This document shows positions 51,046 to 59,418 of a stretch of 64,000 bases of DNA, in pieces (within the stretch, counting starts at the first letter, position 1; every line of letters starts with the position of its first letter). The notes beneath the pieces were generated by a model, which saw only the letters and a program-made list of their open reading frames with translations, did not search any database and was not told the origin of the DNA. The translations under genes were made by a program, and so were the position numbers. Source of the stretch: Flavobacterium sp. AG291 (GTDB lineage Bacteria > Bacteroidota > Bacteroidia > Flavobacteriales > Flavobacteriaceae). The stretch covers positions 62,001-126,000 of the forward strand of contig NZ_QQAR01000009.1 of NCBI RefSeq assembly GCF_003350375.1, given 5' to 3'.

Positions 51046-51768
51046 ATGAGAAAAGTCCTTATAGCAATTATCACCTTATCATCAATGTTTTTTGTTGCCT
51101 GTAAAGAGGAACAGCAAAAGCCTAAAGTAATTTATGATGAAGCCGGAGCTAAAGGCCAGGTAAAGAAAATTGACTCAACAGAGATTAAGGTTGCCGATCT
51201 TCCGGTACACATGGAAGGAACCAAATATCTTATCCATCCGATAGGAGACATAAGAGTGTATGATGACAGTAACAGGAGTTATGGCTCTAGCCGAACTAAC
51301 GGTGTTAGTTATGCGATCTCTAATTATAATCGTTTTGAAATAACCGGTTATTTTGAGAATCTTAAATTTCAGCACGTCGATTCAACGGCTTTAAGACCGC
51401 TTACCGATAAAAAAATTCAAATTCAGACAGCCACATACCTTAACACGCTAACTGCGCGATATAAAAAGAATGTATTACTGTATACACTTGTGGATGCCGA
51501 CACCAATCAGGATGGAAAGGTAGATGTGAATGATATTAAATCGCTTTACATTAGTGATGCTTCAGGGAGAGAATTCAAAAAATTATCTCAGGACTCTCAG
51601 GAACTGATCGACTGGAACCTGATCGAAGCGCAGGGAAGGATTTATTTCCGAACTATTGAGGATATCAATAAAAATGGTGCCTTCGATAAAAATGATAAGG
51701 TACACTATCATTATGTAGATCTTCTTAAGGATAACTGGGAACCGGTGACTTATGAGCCTGTAAATTAG
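51046..51768 (+). CDS. Lipoprotein with two EF-hand-like calcium motifs
   Basis: 240 residues from ATG 51046; the frame is open ten codons further up, but this ATG gives the lipoprotein signal (LIAIITLSSMFFVAC, Cys19). Two EF-hand-like loops are visible in the second half: DADTNQDGKVDVND and DINKNGAFDKND, both with acidic and asparagine residues at calcium ligand positions. The rest is mixed alpha/beta. It is probably anchored in the outer membrane. It follows the TonB receptor by 44 nt on the same strand, so it may belong to that unit, though a TATTTTTG box at 51021-51028 may drive it separately. Confidence 0.8.
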   Translation: MRKVLIAIITLSSMFFVACKEEQQKPKVIYDEAGAKGQVKKIDSTEIKVADLPVHMEGTKYLIHPIGDIRVYDDSNRSYGSSRTNGVSYAISNYNRFEITGYFENLKFQHVDSTALRPLTDKKIQIQTATYLNTLTARYKKNVLLYTLVDADTNQDGKVDVNDIKSLYISDASGREFKKLSQDSQELIDWNLIEAQGRIYFRTIEDINKNGAFDKNDKVHYHYVDLLKDNWEPVTYEPVN

Positions 51769-51769
51769 T

Positions 51770-52126
51770 TTACTTTTTAGAGGCTTTTGCAAAAGGATTA
51801 AAATCAAGGCATAACTGTAACCAGTACGCAAGGTCTCTTGCAGTAGTGAATCCTCCTTCATACACATATATGTAACCAATCATAGGTTTGCCAGTAAATT
51901 CCATGGGTACTACATAATCTTTTTCAAGAGCTGTTTCATAAGTGTCCGGGCCGATTCTGCACATAAGCATGTCCTCTCCTGTTTTTTTATTAATATGTGT
52001 TCCGCAGCACATTTTATCATTTACCATAAAACATACGCCGCTGAACATTTTCTTTTCATAGAAATTGGCTCCTTTATCGAGAAAAAATTCCCTTATCCTA
52101 AATACGGTTTCATCATTAAATGGCAT
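51770..52126 (-). CDS. TfoX N-terminal domain protein
   Basis: 118 residues from ATG 52126; upstream open codons overlap the next gene. One TfoX_N domain: ANFYEKKMFSGVCFMVNDKMCCGTH, DMLMCRIGPDTYE and EFTGKPMIGYIYV, with MFSG and PMxGY blocks of the family. TfoX (Sxy) regulates competence in gamma-proteobacteria, but in Bacteroidota stand-alone TfoX_N proteins are of unknown function. Four cysteines suggest a redox or metal role. It converges with the EF-hand lipoprotein: the stop codons are 1 bp apart with no terminator between. Confidence 0.9.
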   Translation of the reverse strand: MPFNDETVFRIREFFLDKGANFYEKKMFSGVCFMVNDKMCCGTHINKKTGEDMLMCRIGPDTYETALEKDYVVPMEFTGKPMIGYIYVYEGGFTTARDLAYWLQLCLDFNPFAKASKK

Positions 52127-52142
52127 GGTGTTTTGTTCATGT

Positions 52143-52841
52143 TTAAAGAAAAATATCGCTTTCCAGATCTGATTTTTCGATAGTGAAATCAAATCCAAGT
52201 TGTTGCATTAGCTGAATTACCAGGTTTTTATACCAGTTCTCAGATTTAGGGTGAATATAAATCTTGTCGATAAGCTTATTAATGTCTACATTGGCCTTTA
52301 TACCTTCGTTAATGTAAATATTCTGCGAAGACAGATCAGAAATTATCCTTACTTCGCGTTCATACTGAAAACTTTTTCTCTTAAACAAAAACGGGAAAAA
52401 GGCATTATCAAGAGGTACATACTCTTTTTTGTAATCAATATAGTTTACAGCCCCTATATACATATCATAACGATTTTCAGGGGCTAATGCCTCCTGCATA
52501 CGTCCTATTGTTGATTGTATTGCGAGCCCTTCGTTGTTTTTGGTAAATATCTGCCACATGGCAAACGATTCATATTCGTTAATGTGCCAGCTGCTTATTA
52601 CTACATTTTTGCGATGCGTTTTATGGTAATCAAGGAATTCAGGATTATTTTCTGATAACTTTTTAAGTTCCTCATAGGTTGGCTCACTAAATGTACCTTC
52701 ATATTGGTCTTCAAACTTATCCGATCTTGACATGAACATTTGCCTACACAACAGCATATCCAAAAATTTGGAAAGATCCATGTATTTCCAGACTATGGTG
52801 TCATTATCAGGAAGGCTTATCTGTTCATTGGGTACATACAT
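52143..52841 (-). CDS. DUF2971 domain protein
   Basis: 232 residues, no signal or membrane segment. Conserved DUF2971 motifs are visible: TIVWKYMDLSKFLDMLLCRQMFMSRSDKFEDQYEG at the start (the SrsDKFED block) and VVISSWHINEYESFAMWQIFTKNNEGLAIQS (the W...E...MW block). The family is widespread, often in defence islands or accessory regions; function is unknown. The gene starts 16 nt upstream of the TfoX_N gene and is probably cotranscribed with it. No other defence gene is nearby. Confidence 0.9.
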   Translation of the reverse strand: MYVPNEQISLPDNDTIVWKYMDLSKFLDMLLCRQMFMSRSDKFEDQYEGTFSEPTYEELKKLSENNPEFLDYHKTHRKNVVISSWHINEYESFAMWQIFTKNNEGLAIQSTIGRMQEALAPENRYDMYIGAVNYIDYKKEYVPLDNAFFPFLFKRKSFQYEREVRIISDLSSQNIYINEGIKANVDINKLIDKIYIHPKSENWYKNLVIQLMQQLGFDFTIEKSDLESDIFL

Positions 52842-52910
52842 ACGAGGATGGTTTTACTGCAAGGTAATTTAAAATTACGGGTAATCTTCGGGATTTGATT
52901 TATGTTTTTG

Positions 52911-53543
52911 TTATAAATTGTTTTTTGATTTAACAATTTCAGCAAGCTCAGCGAAATGTTTTATTTTGTAATCGGCCTCTTTGGCTTCAAATGCATTTGT
53001 TTTATCATATAATACTGTTGGGATACCTAAAGCTTTGGCTGCAGCTATCTCACTTTCAGGGTCGTCGCCAATGACAACAACCTGTTCAGGGAGATAATCA
53101 AAACGTCTTAGTATGTCAGCAAAAACCTCTTTTTTGGAAGTTACAACAGGGTTCACAACATGAATTTCTTTAAAGTCTTCCGTAATTCCCAGTTGTCTTA
53201 TTTTGCTTAACTGCATCGTTCTGAAACCTGTGGTTACCAGAAAACGTTCTGCGCTTATATTTCTTATTTCTGCATAATCTTCAAAAGGGATTATTTCACC
53301 CTGATAATCGATGGTATCCTGAATCTCGATGCCTTTTTGGGTAAGTTCATAGCTAAAGCCATTACGTTGGGCAACGATCCTGAAAGGCGTACGCATAATG
53401 GCTTTTTTGATGTTTTCAAGATTATCATTGTGCTGACCGCTTTCGGCAATGAGGTCGAATACAGGTTTGAATAGTTTGTCGCCAATAGAACTTACGGGAA
53501 AAATAGTATTGTCCAGATCGTAGATAATTGCTTTTATAGGCAT
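52911..53543 (-). CDS. HAD family hydrolase
   Basis: 210 residues from ATG 53543; the frame runs up to 53654, but that part crosses a terminator hairpin and lacks the family. HAD motif I is at the very start (IIYDLDNTIFP, with nucleophile D8 and D10). Motif II and III lie in FLVTTGFRTMQLSK and a later lysine. Motif IV is VVIGDDPESEIAAAKALG. The cap resembles phosphoglycolate-phosphatase-type enzymes (HAD_2). It hydrolyses a small phosphate ester; substrate unknown. Monocistronic. Confidence 0.92.
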   Translation of the reverse strand: MPIKAIIYDLDNTIFPVSSIGDKLFKPVFDLIAESGQHNDNLENIKKAIMRTPFRIVAQRNGFSYELTQKGIEIQDTIDYQGEIIPFEDYAEIRNISAERFLVTTGFRTMQLSKIRQLGITEDFKEIHVVNPVVTSKKEVFADILRRFDYLPEQVVVIGDDPESEIAAAKALGIPTVLYDKTNAFEAKEADYKIKHFAELAEIVKSKNNL

Positions 53544-53577
53544 ATAAGGTTTTTTTTGGAAGTCTAAAGTTACGGCA

Positions 53578-53607
53578 TAAAAAAATAGCTGCAAAACTGC
53601 AGCTATT
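53578..53607 (-). terminator. Terminator of the ABC exporter operon
   Basis: AATAGCTGCA/TGCAGCTATT stem with a 4-nt loop and a T-run on the minus strand, about 40 nt after the ABC transporter stop codon. Confidence 0.85.
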
Positions 53608-53646
53608 AATGATGTATTGTTTAATGATGTGTAACAATAGAATAAT

Positions 53647-55473
53647 CTATTCAAACGACTGCATCATTACTAATTTCTTGTAGGTGCCGTCAAGAGTGAT
53701 AAGCTCATCATGTGTACCTTGCTCTACGATGCGGCCTTTTTTCATTACAACGATCCTATCGGCTTTCTGGATGGTAGACAGTCTATGGGCAATAACTACC
53801 GACGTCCTGTTCTGCATCATGTTCTCTAATGCTTCCTGTACCAGTCTTTCACTTTCTGTGTCAAGTGCAGAAGTGGCCTCATCAAGAATCATGATAGGAG
53901 GGTTTTTAAGCACTGCACGGGCAATGCTAAGGCGTTGTTTTTGTCCGCCTGAAAGCTTGTTTCCGCTATCACCAATGTTGGTGTCAAGCCCATCAGGAAG
54001 CCCGATTACAAACTCATAGGCATTGGCAACTTTTAGCGCTGCAATAATCTCATCATCAGAAGCTCCCGGTTTACCCAGAGAAACGTTACTTCTTACAGTA
54101 TCATTAAACAGGATGCTGTCCTGAGTTACAAGTCCCATAAGTCCACGTAACGATTCCAGTTTCAGGTCGCGAACATCGTTGCTGTCAATTTTAATAGCAC
54201 CTTCCTGTACATCATAAAAACGTGTAAGCAGGTTGGCGATGGTACTCTTGCCGCTTCCGGATTGTCCTACAAGGGCAACGGTTTTTCCTTTTGGAACAAC
54301 TAAGGAGAAATCTTTCAATACGTTTTCTTTTTCGTAACGGAAATTGATGTTTTCGAGTGTTATGTTGCTGTCAAAAGTTGTTTTTTCAATTGCATCAGCC
54401 TTACTTGTAATTGGGTTTTCCTGTTCCAATACTTCCATAAGTCTGTCTGCGGCTGCATTACCTTTTTTAATGTCATACGATGCTTTAGATATTGCTTTTG
54501 CCGGGGTAAGGATTTGATATGCTAATCCCATGTATCCAATAAAAGAAGCACCATTTAAAGTATGCTCAACCAAAACCATGTGCCCGCCATACCATAATAA
54601 GATGGCGATAACAGTAATTCCCATGAACTCACTTAAAGGGGAAGCAAGGTTTTGTCTGTTAAGGATTTTATTTGATAAATTGTAGTGCCTGTTAGTTGAG
54701 TCGTAGAATTTTTTTGAAAAAAAACCTTCTGCGGTAAAGCTTTTAATAACTTTTAATCCTCCCAGTGTTTCCTCAATGATAGAAAGGAACATACCTTGCT
54801 CTGTCTGCGCCCTGCCGGACTTTTTCTTTAATGATTTACCTATTTTAGAAATGATGAATCCTGATACGGGAATAAAGATAAAAACAAACAAAGTCAGTTT
54901 CAGACTTATCATTGCCATAACAACGATGGCAAAAATAATACTGAGCGGTTCTTTTACGATCAATTCAAGGATTGACAGATAAGATTGTTGTACTTCATTT
55001 ACATCCGAAGACATACGCGCTATTACATCTCCTTTGCGCTTTTCGGAATAAAAAGATAAAGGCAACTCGATAACCTTTTTATACATGGCATTACGCAAAT
55101 CCCTTAATACACCGTTTCGAAGGTAGGTTGCAAAGAACAAAGCCAGATAATTAAAAAGGTTCTTTAAAAGGAATATGCTTATTATTATTGCAACCATAGT
55201 GGCCAATGTAAACTCAACACCTTTGGTTTCATTGGTAATAGTCACATAGTAGTTAAGATAATTGCCTAAGTAGTCTTTTAAATCTCCTATTCCGGTATAA
55301 ACCGGTTCTGTGTATACTTTTTTCGTGTCGTCAAATATTACCGAAATCATCGGTATCAACGCCATAAAAGAAAGTGTACTAAAAACGGCATATAAAACAT
55401 TAAAAAGAATGTTTAGGTAAGCGTATTTTTTATACGGTAAGGCAAAACGAAAAATTTTCTTGAAATTACTCAT
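53647..55473 (-). CDS. ABC exporter (MsbA-like, fused permease/ATPase)
   Basis: 608 residues. The N-terminal half is a six-helix type-1 exporter membrane domain (about 15-330). The ATPase domain contains Walker A GQSGSGKSTI (about 397-406), the Q-loop, signature LSGGQKQRLSIARA, Walker B PIMILDEATSALD and the H-loop VIAHRLSTI. It flips lipids, lipid A or similar amphipathic molecules across the inner membrane, or exports a drug. The start overlaps the stop of the upstream hexomutase gene by 1 nt. With the GT2 gene further up the neighbourhood points to envelope glycan or lipid export. Confidence 0.95.
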   Translation of the reverse strand: MSNFKKIFRFALPYKKYAYLNILFNVLYAVFSTLSFMALIPMISVIFDDTKKVYTEPVYTGIGDLKDYLGNYLNYYVTITNETKGVEFTLATMVAIIISIFLLKNLFNYLALFFATYLRNGVLRDLRNAMYKKVIELPLSFYSEKRKGDVIARMSSDVNEVQQSYLSILELIVKEPLSIIFAIVVMAMISLKLTLFVFIFIPVSGFIISKIGKSLKKKSGRAQTEQGMFLSIIEETLGGLKVIKSFTAEGFFSKKFYDSTNRHYNLSNKILNRQNLASPLSEFMGITVIAILLWYGGHMVLVEHTLNGASFIGYMGLAYQILTPAKAISKASYDIKKGNAAADRLMEVLEQENPITSKADAIEKTTFDSNITLENINFRYEKENVLKDFSLVVPKGKTVALVGQSGSGKSTIANLLTRFYDVQEGAIKIDSNDVRDLKLESLRGLMGLVTQDSILFNDTVRSNVSLGKPGASDDEIIAALKVANAYEFVIGLPDGLDTNIGDSGNKLSGGQKQRLSIARAVLKNPPIMILDEATSALDTESERLVQEALENMMQNRTSVVIAHRLSTIQKADRIVVMKKGRIVEQGTHDELITLDGTYKKLVMMQSFE

Positions 55474-57200
55474 TAAATAAGGTTCATCTCCTCGATGATG
55501 TTTTTAATCTTGGCATCTAATGATGCTTCAACTTCTTTAAAGTTATTAATGCTATCCAGCGGTTCATTTACGCTGAAGTAAAATTTGATTTTCGGTTCTG
55601 TACCACTAGGGCGGGCACATATTTTAGTTCCGTCGGCAAGGTAGTAGATAAGTACATCAGATTTTGGCAGTGTAAGTTCTTCAACCTCGTTGGTAAACAT
55701 GTTCAACGCAGTAGAGGCTTTGTAGTCCTCAACCATAACAACGCTTTCACCGTTTATTTCTTTAAGCGGATTGTTACGCAGGTCAAGCATCATCTGTTGG
55801 ATCTCGGCAGCACCATCAATACCTTTTTTAGTTAATGAGATAAGGTATTCTTTGTAGAAACCATATTGCTCATACAGCTTAAGTATTTCCTGGTATAGTG
55901 AACTGCCCTTGGCTTTTGCCTGAGCTGCCATTTCGCAAAGCAGCAGGGTAGAGGTAACAGCGTCTTTATCGCGCACTTCGTCGCCTACCATATAGCCAAA
56001 ACTTTCTTCTCCACCTCCAATGAACTTCTCGTTAGGGAAATCCTTGATCATTTTTGCAATCCATTTAAAGCCGGTAAGTCCTACTTTAAAGCCTACATTG
56101 TAAGCTGATGCCAGCTCCATGATCATAGGGGTAGAAACAATTGTTGAGGCAATAAATTCATTCCCTTTAAACAATCCTTTCTGTTTCCATTGCTCTAAAA
56201 GGAAATGCGTCATAAGTACCATTGTCTGGTTTCCGTTCAATAGTGTCATTATGCCGTTTCCGTTGCGAACTGCTACACCAAGGCGATCACTATCTGGGTC
56301 AGTACCTACAACTATATCAGCACCAATCTCATCGGCAAGCGCAATAGCCATGGCTAGGGCTTCAGGCTCTTCCGGGTTTGGTGATTTAACCGTAGGGAAG
56401 TTACCGTCAGGTTTCGCCTGATCGGAGACAATATGTATATTACTATATCCTGCATCTTCAAGAAGGTCAGGGATAAGTGTAACAGATGTTCCGTGAAGCG
56501 GTGTGAATACTACTTTCAGCTCATCTTTGGCTTCCTGCGCTGTGTTAAACGTGGCAGCCTGTAGTGATGAACGTATAAAGGCTGTGTCAATATCGTTACT
56601 AATGTATTCGATCAGATTTTCATTCGGCTGGAAATTGATCTGATTGTAATCAATGGCTTCAATTACATCAATAAGCTCTTTGTCCTGAGGGGGTACAAGT
56701 TGTCCGCCATCCTGCCAGTACACTTTATATCCGTTATATTCCGGTGGATTGTGTGATGCGGTAAGTACAATACCAGCATGGCAATTCAGATGCCTTACGG
56801 CAAATGATAATTCCGGGGTAGGGCGAAGCTCTGAGAAAAGATATACTTTAATGCCATTAGCCGAAAATACGTCGGCAACTACTTTTGCCAGCGTGTCGCT
56901 ATTATGACGGCAGTCATAAGCAATAGCGACTTTAAGCTCTTCACCCGGGAATGATGTTTTCAGGTAATCTGAAAGTCCTTGGGTTGCTTTTCCCAGCGTA
57001 TATTTATTAATTCGGTTAGTGCCGGGTCCCATTATACCACGCATACCGCCTGTCCCGAATTCCAGATTTTTGTAAAAACACTCTTCAAGTTCTTTTGGAG
57101 AAGAGGTCATTATTTCTTTTACTGCATCTTGCGTTGCAGTGTCAAATGCAGGAGTTAACCATATATTTACTTTATCGAGAATGTCTTGTTTGATATCCAT
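55473..57200 (-). CDS. Phosphohexomutase (phosphoglucomutase/phosphomannomutase)
   Basis: 575 residues with all four domains of the alpha-D-phosphohexomutase family. The phosphoserine loop is TASHNPPEYNGYKVYW (S149). The metal-binding loop is GTDPDSDRLGVAV (about 302-310). The sugar-binding loop is GGGEESFGY and the phosphate-binding loop is RPSGTEPKIKFYF near the C-terminus. The N-terminal GTGGMRGIMG motif is typical of the bacterial PgcA type. It interconverts hexose 1- and 6-phosphates for glycogen or surface polysaccharide. The ABC exporter gene follows with a 1-bp overlap. Confidence 0.95.
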   Translation of the reverse strand: MDIKQDILDKVNIWLTPAFDTATQDAVKEIMTSSPKELEECFYKNLEFGTGGMRGIMGPGTNRINKYTLGKATQGLSDYLKTSFPGEELKVAIAYDCRHNSDTLAKVVADVFSANGIKVYLFSELRPTPELSFAVRHLNCHAGIVLTASHNPPEYNGYKVYWQDGGQLVPPQDKELIDVIEAIDYNQINFQPNENLIEYISNDIDTAFIRSSLQAATFNTAQEAKDELKVVFTPLHGTSVTLIPDLLEDAGYSNIHIVSDQAKPDGNFPTVKSPNPEEPEALAMAIALADEIGADIVVGTDPDSDRLGVAVRNGNGIMTLLNGNQTMVLMTHFLLEQWKQKGLFKGNEFIASTIVSTPMIMELASAYNVGFKVGLTGFKWIAKMIKDFPNEKFIGGGEESFGYMVGDEVRDKDAVTSTLLLCEMAAQAKAKGSSLYQEILKLYEQYGFYKEYLISLTKKGIDGAAEIQQMMLDLRNNPLKEINGESVVMVEDYKASTALNMFTNEVEELTLPKSDVLIYYLADGTKICARPSGTEPKIKFYFSVNEPLDSINNFKEVEASLDAKIKNIIEEMNLI

Positions 57201-57251
57201 TTTATATTAAAAATTAGTTGGTCTAAAGGATTTCAAGTTACAAAATAGAAA

Positions 57252-58202
57252 TTATAAGGTTTTGCTAATTTTATAACGCTCCTCGTTATTTTTTGTGCGA
57301 AGGATTATTTCGCCCAAAAATCCGGCTAAAAACAATTGTGTTCCTATAATCATGGTTGCCAAAGCAATATAAAACCACGGATTGTCGGTAATCAGTATGG
57401 CTTTTTCGTTTTTAGCAAGATGAATAAGTTTTGCGATACCTATATATAGTGCAGAGCCAAATCCAATCATGAACATCACAGCTCCAAGTGCACCAAACAG
57501 GTGCATTGGTCTTTTGCCGAAGCGGGAAAGAAACCAAATGGTGATCAGGTCAAGGAAACCGTTTACAAAACGGCTCATCCCGAATTTTGATGTGCCGTAT
57601 TTTCTCGCCTGATGGATTACTACCTTCTCGCCAATTTTAGCAAAACCGGCATTCTTGGCCAATACAGGGATATAACGGTGCATTTCGCCCGAAACTTCGA
57701 TGTTCTTTACAACGATGTTTTTGTAAGCTTTAAGTCCGCAGTTAAAGTCATTAAGGGTAACGCCTGATGTTTTTCGTGCGGCCCAGTTGAAAAGCTTAGA
57801 TGGAAGGTTTTTTGCCACAACAGAATCATAGCGTTTTTTCTTCCAGCCCGAAACCAGGTCAAAACCACCGCTTGTAACCATGTTGTATAGTTCCGGAATT
57901 TCGTCGGGGCTGTCCTGCAGGTCGGCATCCATGGTAATGATAACATCACCCTGTGCTTTAGCAAAGCCTGCGTGTAACGCCTGCGACTTTCCGTAGTTCT
58001 TCTGGAAACGGATGCCTTTTATATTTGGGTTTTGAGCAGCCAGCTGCTCTATGATATTCCAGGAATTATCTGTGCTGCCGTCATCAATAAAGATTACCTC
58101 ATAGCTGAAATTGTTTTCGGCCATGACCTTTACGATCCATTGGTGCAGTTCCTGTAATGATTCCTCCTCATTAAGAAGAGGTATAACTATAGATATATTC
58201 AT
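57252..58202 (-). CDS. Family 2 glycosyltransferase (DPM1/ArnC-like)
   Basis: 316 residues. A GT-A fold catalytic domain (about 1-215) with IPLLNEEESLQELH, FIDDGSTDNSW and the DxD-type metal motif MDADLQDSPDE, and KAYKNIVV further down. Two transmembrane helices lie at about 235-255 and 270-290, as in polyprenyl-phosphate glycosyltransferases. It attaches a sugar, probably to undecaprenyl phosphate, for glycan assembly. The gene follows the DUF4199 gene by 6 nt and precedes the hexomutase, so this is one likely envelope-sugar unit. Confidence 0.93.
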   Translation of the reverse strand: MNISIVIPLLNEEESLQELHQWIVKVMAENNFSYEVIFIDDGSTDNSWNIIEQLAAQNPNIKGIRFQKNYGKSQALHAGFAKAQGDVIITMDADLQDSPDEIPELYNMVTSGGFDLVSGWKKKRYDSVVAKNLPSKLFNWAARKTSGVTLNDFNCGLKAYKNIVVKNIEVSGEMHRYIPVLAKNAGFAKIGEKVVIHQARKYGTSKFGMSRFVNGFLDLITIWFLSRFGKRPMHLFGALGAVMFMIGFGSALYIGIAKLIHLAKNEKAILITDNPWFYIALATMIIGTQLFLAGFLGEIILRTKNNEERYKISKTL

Positions 58203-58208
58203 TGATTA

Positions 58209-58796
58209 TTATTCGTTCCCTTCTGAGTTTTCATTAGGTGTATAGTCACCATAAGGGTTTTCTTTTTTAACTATAGCGCCAACTATTAGCGATATGATAA
58301 GGCCTACAAAGGCAAATATTAAAACTGTAACAGGGATTGCTATATAAGGAGCCATAAATACTTCAGTCATTTTTATAGCGGCATTAACAGCTTCAGATGT
58401 CATTCCGGGTTGAGATGCTAATGAGATTTTTGTCTGTTCAAGTATTTGCGCTTTTGCATCAGGTACAGCCACATAGAAAATTGAAGTTATAACTGATGAA
58501 ACTAAAGCGGCTACCACCGATACAGCAACACCTGCTTTAATGCTTTGGCTAAAACTGATATATCCTTTGTTTAATTTATTTTTAAAATTGTTGCATGCAA
58601 GTAGTATGAAAACAAAAGGTAAAACAAGATAATTCATAAGGCTCATAAGAACACCGATCATCTTATTTTCTGCGGCATTAAGTTGTAATGTGTATGAAAC
58701 AACGAATTCAAGAACCAGTATAGTTCCAAAAATGATACCGTATGGTAAAGTCGACTTTGCTAATGTAGGTTTCTGAACAACGTTTTTGTTTTCCAT
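58209..58796 (-). CDS. DUF4199 membrane protein
   Basis: 195 residues with four predicted transmembrane helices: about 15-35 (LPYGIIFGTILVLEFVVSYT), 45-65, 88-108 and 150-172 (IAIPVTVLIFAFVGLIISLIVGAI). The arrangement, with a long extracytoplasmic loop between helices 3 and 4, fits the DUF4199 family found in Bacteroidota. Function unknown. It is the first gene of the run with GT2 and may assist glycan synthesis only by position. Confidence 0.88.
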   Translation of the reverse strand: MENKNVVQKPTLAKSTLPYGIIFGTILVLEFVVSYTLQLNAAENKMIGVLMSLMNYLVLPFVFILLACNNFKNKLNKGYISFSQSIKAGVAVSVVAALVSSVITSIFYVAVPDAKAQILEQTKISLASQPGMTSEAVNAAIKMTEVFMAPYIAIPVTVLIFAFVGLIISLIVGAIVKKENPYGDYTPNENSEGNE

Positions 58797-58833
58797 GATT
58801 TATTGTTTTTAATTGATTGGTTAAAATAATCTA

Positions 58834-58841
58834 CAAATATA
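58834..58841 (-). promoter_or_regulatory. -7 box of the DUF4199/GT2 unit
   Basis: Minus-strand TATATTTG, about 37 nt before the DUF4199 ATG. No clear -33 element. Confidence 0.45.
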
Positions 58842-58907
58842 CTAATTCTACGATAATGAGTCGCTACATTTGCATTTGAGTTACAGCGAAAAAAAATATA
58901 ATTCTTG

Positions 58908-58937
58908 TTTGATATTTAAAATATAATTGTAATTTTG
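58908..58937 (+). promoter_or_regulatory. Full Bacteroidota promoter of rpmE
   Basis: TTTG at 58908-58911, 18-nt spacer, TAATTTTG at 58930-58937. It gives a 5' leader of about 100 nt. Confidence 0.7.
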
Positions 58938-58967
58938 CACACTCAAATAAAAAGTTTAAAAAACAAA

Positions 58968-59005
58968 AAGCTGTAAATCATTTACACCTTTCGTAAAGAA
59001 AGCTT
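58968..59005 (+). promoter_or_regulatory. Structured leader of rpmE (three-way junction)
   Basis: AAGCT (58968-58972) pairs with AGCTT (59001-59005), enclosing two hairpins: GTAAAT-C-ATTTAC (58973-58985) and CTTT-CGT-AAAG (58988-58998). It lies 39 nt before the L31 start codon and could be bound by L31 for autoregulation. Confidence 0.5.
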
Positions 59006-59044
59006 CAAAGTGAGGTATAGCCAAAACAATAAAAATTTATCAAG

Positions 59045-59296
59045 ATGAAAAAAGGTATTCACCCGGAAAATTACAGATTAGTTGCTTTTAAAGACATGTC
59101 TAACGACGAAGTTTTTATCACTAAATCTACTGCTGACACAAAAGAAACAATCATTCACGAAGGTGTTGAGTACCCTGTAGTGAAAATGGAGATCTCTAGA
59201 ACTTCTCACCCTTTTTACACTGGTAAATCTAAACTTATCGATACTGCTGGTCGTATCGACAAATTCAAAAACAAATACGCTAAATTCCAAAAGTAA
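59045..59296 (+). CDS. rpmE2: 50S ribosomal protein L31 type B
   Basis: 83 residues, [19 protein letters not shown] start and the [20 protein letters not shown] motif that defines the family. It lacks the CxxC zinc motif of type A, so it is the zinc-independent type B form. It sits on the outside of the large subunit near the central protuberance. It has its own strong promoter, a structured leader of about 100 nt and a strong terminator, and its codons favour C-ending choices as expected for a highly expressed gene. Confidence 0.97.
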   Translation: MKKGIHPENYRLVAFKDMSNDEVFITKSTADTKETIIHEGVEYPVVKMEISRTSHPFYTGKSKLIDTAGRIDKFKNKYAKFQK

Positions 59297-59317
59297 TATT
59301 TGGATTTCAGATATACA

Positions 59318-59347
59318 GAAGCCTTCCCGAAACGGAAGGCTTTTTTA
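59318..59347 (+). terminator. Terminator of rpmE
   Basis: GCCTTCC/GGAAGGC stem with a 6-nt loop and seven T-rich residues, 24 nt after the stop. Confidence 0.9.
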
Positions 59348-59360
59348 TTTTCTGCAGTAC

Positions 59361-59390
59361 TTTGTTTTGCGTCGAAACTTTGTAACTTTG
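59361..59390 (+). promoter_or_regulatory. Full promoter of the GlmU-like gene, inside a short repeat
   Basis: TTTG at 59361-59364, 18-nt spacer, TAACTTTG at 59383-59390. The -7 box is part of ACTTTGTAACTTTG, a 14-nt string also found before the SulP gene. Confidence 0.65.
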
Positions 59391-59418
59391 AGACTTTGTA
59401 AACCGACAATCTATCACG

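Noticed and set aside
52143..52841. Defence island marker (DUF2971)
   Set aside because: No nuclease, toxin, restriction or CRISPR gene is next to it; the neighbours are a TfoX-N and a HAD gene.
53544..53654. N-terminal extension of the HAD protein
   Set aside because: It crosses the terminator hairpin of the ABC gene; HAD motif I lies right after ATG 53543, as usual.
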